Source: Fulvia fulva
Lineage: Eukaryota > Ascomycota > Dothideomycetes > Mycosphaerellales > Mycosphaerellaceae
Direction of reading: 5' to 3'
DNA: 64,000 bases
NCBI RefSeq assembly: GCF_020509005.1
Contig: NC_063018.1
Coordinates: 3,224,001-3,288,000, forward strand
Positions 57,933-64,000 of this stretch are shown here, in pieces (the first letter of the stretch is position 1; each line of letters begins with the position of its first letter). The notes under the pieces were generated by a model. It worked only from the letters and a program-made list of their open reading frames with translations. It was not told the origin of the DNA and searched no databases. Position numbers and translations under genes: made by a program.

Positions 57933-59831
57933 ATGGCAGCACCAGGTGGATGGAATCGAGATGACGCGCCCCTAGCAAACGCACCCAACTCAAAGATGAA
58001 GAACAAGTTGCGTGACATCTTGGACTAGAGAGACATGATGAGCAAGCTGGACCAACAGGTGGGCTTGTGCAACTGCCCCATGTACACTGCGACATCGCTG
58101 ACCCATACTAGGCGAAGGGCTCCACCTACATAGACATCGGCAGTTCTGTTGTCGTTAAGCGCCGCAGAGACACACGTACAAATTTCGAGGAGCTCTGCAG
58201 AGAGGAATAGAAGGCTAACACCCTCTCGGAGATATGGAACACCGGCACTATCATCTACCGCTCCAAGATCTTCATGTCGTGCATGGCCGCTGCCGCCAAG
58301 GGCCGTATCGAGGACAAGCCACGCGCAGATCTGCTTTACCAAGTGAAGGATGCTTTTCAGCTCTGGGATCTCCGCTTCATTCCGGAGTTCAACCCCATTT
58401 TTGGGCAGCGGCATACTCAGATGCTTCGGCACATCCACAAGATTGCACTCGATGAAGGTCTTTCCAAGAAGCGCCGTGTTGAGAACCACCTCACCGACGA
58501 GGAGCTTCTTCTGTTCTGGATGAAGATAGCTACTTCCGATGGCCTCGCTGGGATCGATGACTAGAAGCAGCACTGCGCCGCATGGCTGATCCTGTGCATC
58601 GCTGCCGCTCGTCTAGACCCCTTCTCAGTCTGTCCGGGTTATGAGAAGGGTGCCGGTTACGCTGAAGGCGGCTCAACCAAGAAGCGTCGAGAGGATGAGA
58701 CTTTGCGCTGGGCTGACATCGAACTCATGCGCTTCGAGACTGGTATTGGCGCGAAGCTCGAGTTCAAGTTCGTCAAGGGCCACCGCAATCCCTACGCTGG
58801 CGTCAACATTGAGGATAAGGACTGCTTCACCCTCCCTCCCTCTACCGGCGACCAGCCCGAGCTGGACCTGTCTTTGGTGCTGCTGTCTCTGGCGTTCGAT
58901 CGCGGTCTCTTCGGTAGCAGGACTCCAGAGGAGCTCTGGGAAGGTCCTGAGGTAAGCGAGCAGATCCTAATGCTCTCGACCAGCACTTACCACATTGCAG
59001 AAATACATTGAGCAAGATGAAGACGTTGCCAATCAGGCTGGCTTCGTTCAGTCCGACCAAGCGGGAGTCCTCGATACCGAGCTCGCCATGAAGGAGGCTT
59101 CATTGAACCCGAAGCTTCGCGAGATGTGTCAATCGGTTGGCCTGGTCGCTCGTGACTCGATGTACGCCTTCCGCCGCCTCGCCATCACTGAGGTACGCCG
59201 CGGGTCTGGTACAGAGTTTGCTAAGGAGTTCGCCGGCCACAAGATGGGCGGGAGGTCGATGTATGCCTACGACAACCTTGGCATGCAGGATGTCGACATG
59301 CAGAACATGCGTCTCGGGACCGAAGAGGTCTATTCTCGTACAGAGCTCCGCAAGATCTTCGGCCAGGTACCAGATCAGCTGTGGACCGGCGACACCGAGA
59401 CAGCTGAGCAGGCCAACTACCGTCGTGCGGAAGAGCTAATGATCGAGGATACTCAGTACAAGGACGTTGAGAAGAAGCTTCGCGATATCCTCCGCGATTG
59501 TGCAGTACTGCTCGATATGCCGGATCTTGGATACAACGAAAGCATTGTGAACTCATACTCGAAGAAGCTGCAGGCAATGGACGACGACATCGACGCTGAC
59601 TCCGGTGACCAGCGTAGAGCTCAACAAGGGCTGGTGACAAAGTTTTTTTGCCGGCCTAGGTGTCGACTGTACTTCCGAAATGCCGTCCAAAGGGCGCGTA
59701 GTCGTGAATTAGATATATGGCGACGCGCTACAAGCTCGACCGCATTTGTACAACTTTGCGAATCAGCTACACGCCAGCGTGTTGAAGCAAAGGCCTTTGC
59801 TCCAATAATCTGTCGAAGCGGTCGGTGGTAA
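57933..59831 (+). pseudogene. Tyrosine-recombinase-like gene (Crypton or DUF3435/Starship-captain type), broken by three TAG codons
   Basis: Three exons fit: 57933-58058, 58112-58951 and 59001-59831, with introns GTGGGC..TAG (53 bp) and GTAAGC..CAG (49 bp), about 598 codons. Three in-frame TAG codons (58026, 58208, 58562) break it; each could come from CAG or TGG by one RIP-type change. The N-terminal half has an HLTDEELLLFW segment and the middle has RWADIELMRFE. Exon 3 has YAFRRLAITEV (like the HxxR/YxxR box), then AGHKMGGRSMYAYDN, with the GH and Tyr spacing of a tyrosine-recombinase end. The family call rests on these motifs only. Alternatives are a domesticated recombinase-like protein or another fungal helix-rich family. 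Terminal repeats were not found. Confidence 0.55.
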
Positions 59832-60247
59832 TTAACTTTGGCACCTGCCCTCGCAAGACCTAAACGAGAAGCTCTAAGGGGTTATTAACACCCGTAAGAG
59901 AACGTATTGGGTTCTCCACGAGAAGTACCGTAAGGAGGTGAAGGAGCAGCAGTCTACGGAAGTCAAAGCGGCGTCGAAAGTCGCTTCGAAGCGATCAAAG
60001 ACTACCGAAGGTGTGAGGTGGGCGTATACCAGCTCTGCTATGCACGGCTTTCTGCGACGTCGAAGAGGACTCTATCAAGCAGCAGCAGGCCCAAGAGCTT
60101 GAAAAGGCCCTTGGCGCCATCTACGACGAGCCGCAGTATTTCTTCGAAAGGAGCTTCGTGAAACGTACCGCAAGCAGGTCAACGAAGAGCAGTCAACTAA
60201 ATGTACATCACTTACTTCTCATCACATGTATCGCCCCATCACTGCTG
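59832..60247 (+). pseudogene. Degenerate coding remnant with two similar units, downstream of the recombinase-like gene
   Basis: Broken frames read EKYRKEVKEQQS near 59915 and ETYRKQVNEEQS near 60155, two related segments about 235 bp apart, with a Lys/Ser-rich stretch and QQQAQELEKALGAIYDEPQYF between them. The pattern suggests a decayed coiled C-terminal region of the same gene, or a neighbouring decayed gene, that once carried an internal repeat. Confidence 0.4.
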
Positions 60248-61741
60248 CTACATGCTAGCATCTCCCATCATCGCATCGATGTCATTCACAGTTGCCGGAA
60301 CCTCCTGCATTCCCCCATAATACTCATCGTACTCGTCCTGGGCCAGATCCTCGCTGACCTGAGTGGAAGTCCAGGACCTAGCACTGTAGTACAGCACTCC
60401 ACCTGCATGACGATGCAAACCTCGATGGCGCTCGCTCGTGGTTATGCAGTTGCGATGCAGCAAGAAATTGATAGCTCGTATCATGCATGCGCGAAGTGCT
60501 TCCTGCCAGCCAGGTACCGCTTCGATGTCTGCTAGTGTCTTCGCTTGGCCGACTGATGCCGACATCGCTTTCTGAAGTAGCCCATCGAGTAGCTGGCTCG
60601 GAGTACCTGTCAACGCAGTAGTGTTGGTGTATAGGAAAGACTTAAGCTCAGCCAGCGCGACCCTAGTCTCGGGCTGGTTGACGAAGCACAATGCACCTGG
60701 GCTGATCAATGACGGCACCTTGAAAGACTCAAAGGTGGCGTGCACAGCCAAGAACAACACTTTGGCCTCTACATTCATGGTCATGACTTGATACTTGAAG
60801 TCTTGAGTCAGGTTCGTCCACGTCCTATTGCTGAGCACGAAGGTGCGAAGATCCTCCTTGTCCCGACCGAGTTGGAGCTCTCGGAGATCACAGCGCATGA
60901 AGATTGGATTACCACAGTCCTCGCAGGGGATTTCATGACACATCTCATCGCTCAGGTTGTAGTAGTCCAGATCAGACATGTCCATGACGTGGCCACAAGG
61001 CAATTGCAGTGGCCTGGCGAACACTTCGCTGAGTGGGGTCCTCCAGTCGATGAGATAACCGTTGTCATCGGCGTATCTGAGAGTATTTTCGAGGAGCAGG
61101 ATCGCCGGCCGTGGGGATCTTTCGTTCCACTGGTCTCTCATGTATTCGATCTGATTTTGGGCTTGGAGCTCTCCAATTCGGTCTTGTACGTGGTACCATG
61201 CTCGATCTGAGGCCCTGGTCACGAGACCTCGCAGGAGGGCAAGCCACTCGAACTCATCCGCGTGGTCTATCAGGATCTGCCACTCGTCTTCAGAGAACTC
61301 GCATACCTGCACAGGAGCAGCGCCCAAGGGTGACTTGACCCTGATGCCCCAGGAGAATCCAGACTTCCTCCAACGCTTGGCAACATGGAGCTCGGTGATC
61401 CCAGCACCGCGACTATATAAGCTGTCTCCCCAAGCTAGTAACCTGCCGATGATATTGTCTCCAGGGACTTCGAGGCGGGCGGGAGGTGGACCTAACGGAA
61501 AGATCGCAAACAGAGGAGTCTCTTGTTCTGAAAGCGTCTCTAAGGGGCGAGGTTCCGATCGCATCTCATACTGCGAAGGACAGTCGACGAGAAATCGCTC
61601 GGGATACTCGAGGATTTCGGCACTCGGATAGTGGAATGTCCATATGTGTCGCTGTAAAAGCTCTCGTGTCGAAGCATTCTCGGCTTGCGAGTTCATGCTG
61701 ACATTGCCGAAGTTCTCGATGAAGCCGTGTGGAAGTGCCAT
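60248..61741 (-). CDS. Hypothetical 497-residue protein with a partial Cys/His cluster
   Basis: This single uninterrupted frame starts with an ATG at 61741. About residues 248-285 hold LPCGHVMDM, a Cys in DEMCHEI, the pair CEDC and a later Cys (MRC). The spacing resembles half of a RING or similar zinc finger, not a complete one. The N-terminal third mentions no domain I know; the C-terminal part ends in an acidic Asp/Glu/Tyr-rich tail. Its 3' end lies just beyond the recombinase remnant. Such proteins are frequent as lineage-specific fungal families with degenerate RING-like ends. I do not assign a function. Confidence 0.7.
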   Translation of the reverse strand: MALPHGFIENFGNVSMNSQAENASTRELLQRHIWTFHYPSAEILEYPERFLVDCPSQYEMRSEPRPLETLSEQETPLFAIFPLGPPPARLEVPGDNIIGRLLAWGDSLYSRGAGITELHVAKRWRKSGFSWGIRVKSPLGAAPVQVCEFSEDEWQILIDHADEFEWLALLRGLVTRASDRAWYHVQDRIGELQAQNQIEYMRDQWNERSPRPAILLLENTLRYADDNGYLIDWRTPLSEVFARPLQLPCGHVMDMSDLDYYNLSDEMCHEIPCEDCGNPIFMRCDLRELQLGRDKEDLRTFVLSNRTWTNLTQDFKYQVMTMNVEAKVLFLAVHATFESFKVPSLISPGALCFVNQPETRVALAELKSFLYTNTTALTGTPSQLLDGLLQKAMSASVGQAKTLADIEAVPGWQEALRACMIRAINFLLHRNCITTSERHRGLHRHAGGVLYYSARSWTSTQVSEDLAQDEYDEYYGGMQEVPATVNDIDAMMGDASM

Positions 61742-62774
61742 GTTGAGGTATCCTTCAAACTAGAAGTCGACGTTGATTCTGAGTATAGGAGTATCCGAGT
61801 GTGGGAAGAGGAGTATATATCGGGATTGCGTCTTGTGTTGCATCCGAGTGCACAGTGACCGAACGAAGTGAATATACGGGATGAATGTAATTGCGAGAAC
61901 TGGGAGTCAGCGTCCGCAGAGAAGTGAATACCATCATGGTGGAGACTTCGCCAGCCGTAGCTCGTGGCTGTCGATTTCGCCGTTGTCGTGGTGCGCTTCG
62001 TAGCACGCAAAGGATGGCCAGCCTGCTTGACTCTGCGGGCGCATTATCGCCTTGCGAGGAAGCCAACGATGAGAGCAAGGCGCTGGCGCATCGTGAGATC
62101 CATTCTCGCCAGGATGTTCCCTTGGATCCCCGACAATGACTCCGAAAGAGAACATCCTTTAATCGATGTGACCGATTCTGCACTCATCGAAGGTTCGACG
62201 TAGCATAGCTAACGATCCGAGAGCGAACAGTAGCCGTGAACCAGTCGGTAGTAGCATTCTTCTTCGGATCGGATCACTTGCGTGTACGATCAATCTGATG
62301 GAGGTAGGTCATTCCGCAGTTCGTGAATACAAGGCATCGGAGTAATCGCAAGGCATCTCTCGTAAGGTCAAATGTAGAGATGTAAGATATTATACTGATG
62401 TTCAACACCGACCGCAACTTTCACAACAGAAGTTAGTAGTTGAAATCGTTGTTTGCTAAGAAGAGGGCGAGACATGTCGTCTTCCGAGACTTGGCCAGTG
62501 CGCTAGGGGCATGCAACGGTGCTTGACTTCATGTCTTTACTCTTTCGATCCAGCTTTCTTTCGCTTTGGTCCTCGATATGATGTATTGTCATTGTAGCAG
62601 CCTTTCGCAGTCGGCGAATGATGCCTATACGACGCAAATCTATGCACATCAAGGGCCATAACATGCCAGCGCATAGCAGTGCATAGATTTCAAAGCTATA
62701 TCTACAACACAGCTTTCACGTGACTTCAGATCGTGCTGTTAGCCACCTCGACAACTTCGAGACCTCTGCCCAAA
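61742..62774. other. Intergenic, upstream of the 497-residue protein gene
   Basis: About 1 kb of normal composition. Several overlapping frames on both strands (61755-62203) are under 145 codons, biased in Arg and Ser, and lack any motif, so I do not call them. The first few hundred bases would be the promoter of the gene on the minus strand. Confidence 0.45.
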
Positions 62775-62910
62775 GGCACCGTGGCCTAATGGTAAGGCGG
62801 TAAGTCAACGTGCATGCCGACGACATCGTCCATGCGTCTGACAAGTTATAGTTGCTTTCCGGTTAAAATCCTCATTGGCAAAGATTGTGGGTTCGAGTCG
62901 TGGGTATCCC
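62775..62910 (+). tRNA. Degenerate tRNA or tRNA-derived sequence with insertions
   Basis: GTGGCCTAATGGTAAGGCG (62781-62799) fits a nuclear tRNA D-arm and A box. TCTGAC (62837-62842) and AAGATTGTGGGTTCGAGTC (62881-62899) fit an anticodon stem, variable loop and B box of the kind seen in some fungal tRNA-Arg genes. Two stretches of about 37 bp separate these parts, at positions where only one short intron would be normal. The T stem (GTGGG with CGTGG) and the acceptor stem do not pair, so a working tRNA is unlikely. It is a pseudogene or tRNA-derived repeat. Confidence 0.35.
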
Positions 62911-62950
62911 CAACGATGGAACGCGTTGTAACTATATCCTGACTGTGAAT

Positions 62951-63047
62951 AGCCATCGGTGTCGTAAGACTTCTCTTTTTGCAGGTCCTTGGCGTGACAG
63001 AGCTATCAGTGCCGTGAGATCTCTCTTTTTGCAAAATCCTTGTCTTT
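62951..63047 (+). repeat. Imperfect tandem duplication, 50 bp period
   Basis: Two units carry the same core: AGCCATCGGTGTCGTAAGAC then CTCTTTTTGCAGGTCCTTG, and AGCTATCAGTGCCGTGAGAT then CTCTTTTTGCAAAATCCTTG. About four fifths of positions agree. Confidence 0.7.
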
Positions 63048-64000
63048 GCGGGGCTGAGAACGACAGCCACAGACCTTTCATTTGGCTGGGATCCAGTCTG
63101 CATTCGTTCCGGGCCGATATGGCTACTGTAGGGTCACGCTGTGTGGAGCTGAAGTTTCACTCACCGCAGCTATGCCAAGACGCACTAGTCCCAAAATGGT
63201 CTTGATCACGAGATTCAGCATTACACGCCAGACAACTTGTACAAGTGTGTGCTGGAGACTGCAGTGGGTTTCGAGACAGACGGTACATGAGCGATCGGAT
63301 GCTGGCGATACAATGTTGCAGTATGTCTGATTTTTGCCCTATGCGTGACCTTCCGGAGTAGGACTCCGGATGTCCAGGCAGTACTGTAGAGACCACTTGT
63401 GCGCATGATGTAGATAACTTTCATGCTCAGGATGAAGCACCGCTTCGACAACAAGACCATATAGCGTATGGTAAGTATGCAGCGGACAAGCACTGACTGC
63501 TTTTCGCAGCGACTGCGGCACCATGGTAACAAGCGTTTTGAGGATACGATGAGTGTTCATGGCTTCAGGATTTGATGCTTGATCAACGAACTCCATTTTG
63601 GTAGACATCCGAGTCAAAAAGAAGCTGCGACATGACAGAGTCACATGGATAGAGTAGACATTAGCCGAGACGAAAGGCTTCAGGCACAAATAAACCAACG
63701 TCAGTAGTGAGAGCGCTTGGTCGATGCGCTTCTTGCACTTGCCAGATCGGAGGCGTGCACATTATCCGCTGGATGAAGACTTGACGCATCGCGGCCTGCC
63801 AACGTGACGCTTCTCAGCCAACTGAACTGCATACCTGAGGTCCAGCAGGTTCAGATTGCACTGCCTGCCAGAAGAGTGAAGCGACAGACTTTCATCGCCG
63901 TCATCCCGTTGACGGTCTTCTTGTGGCCCCATTCGAGCAGTGCAGCTCTGATGAGCTGACATCTCCCGAAAGAAGTTAATACCATGGTAGTACCATGGTA
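63048..64000. other. Right end of window, no confident gene
   Basis: Frames up to 119 codons occur on the minus strand (63339-63698, overlapped by others). The longest has a normal residue mix but no recognised motif and no neighbouring exon that extends it, so it may be an exon or chance. Two adjacent 10 bp palindromes TACCATGGTA end the window (about 63980-64000). Confidence 0.4.

Noticed and set aside
58025..58573. A 182-codon minus-strand frame
   Set aside because: It is antisense to exon 2 of the recombinase-like gene; the plus-strand reading has consistent introns and motifs.
61755..62203. Overlapping minus- and plus-strand frames up to 142 codons
   Set aside because: Arg/Ser-rich, mutually overlapping, no motif; more likely the promoter of the 497-residue protein gene.
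63339..63698. A 119-codon minus-strand frame
   Set aside because: Composition is acceptable but there is no recognisable family or second exon; kept only as a remark.
63980..64000. Adjacent TACCATGGTA palindromes at the window end
   Set aside because: Too short and cut by the edge to interpret.

Overview
The window comes from a filamentous ascomycete (Pezizomycotina, perhaps Dothideomycetes; the class is inference). The basis is an Nte1-type lysophospholipase and a Paf1 subunit with fungal features, short GT..AG introns of about 50 bp, and a 43 kb block of retrotransposons mutated in the manner of repeat-induced point mutation (RIP). In that block CpA and TpG are almost gone, TpA is in excess, CpG is kept, and nearly all stops are TAG or TAA.

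Positions 1-3904 hold the left part of a young Ty1/copia element on the minus strand (family 'Copia-1'). Its polyprotein frame has no stop from its ATG at 3534 to the window edge. It has a clean 207 bp LTR and a primer site complementary to the anticodon region of initiator tRNA-Met. It sits inside an older RIP-mutated copy of its own family.

Positions 3905-47530 are nested, RIP-mutated retroelements. They are Copia-1 copy B (+, to 12549) with a 5.0 kb LINE inside; a truncated Gypsy (12550-16955); an LTR-like piece and a LINE tail; a second copia family ('Copia-2', 17452-22908) and an inverted 5' part of it (23941-26221) inside another Gypsy remnant; and Copia-1 copy C (-, 26814-47307). Copy C carries two LINEs and a complete chromodomain Gypsy (39828-47137). 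Target-site duplications give the insertion order. The LINE at 35007-38366 keeps a 936-codon frame. A solo Copia-1 LTR (47531-47737), identical to the LTR at 3698-3904, lies near the right end of the block.

Positions 48.9-64.0 kb are ordinary genic sequence: NTE1 (-) and PAF1 (+) diverge from a common 0.4 kb promoter. They are followed by an F-box-like protein gene, a small membrane-protein gene, a tyrosine-recombinase-like gene broken by three TAG codons, and a 497-residue protein gene with a partial Cys/His cluster. The last 2 kb holds a degenerate tRNA-like sequence and short repeats but no confident gene.

The most informative observations are the young copia element with a long frame that only shows if the open window edge is allowed for, a swapped target-site duplication (GAACC) implying a >=14 kb inversion between two copia copies, the half-tRNA priming site shared by both copia families, and the broken tyrosine-recombinase-like gene.
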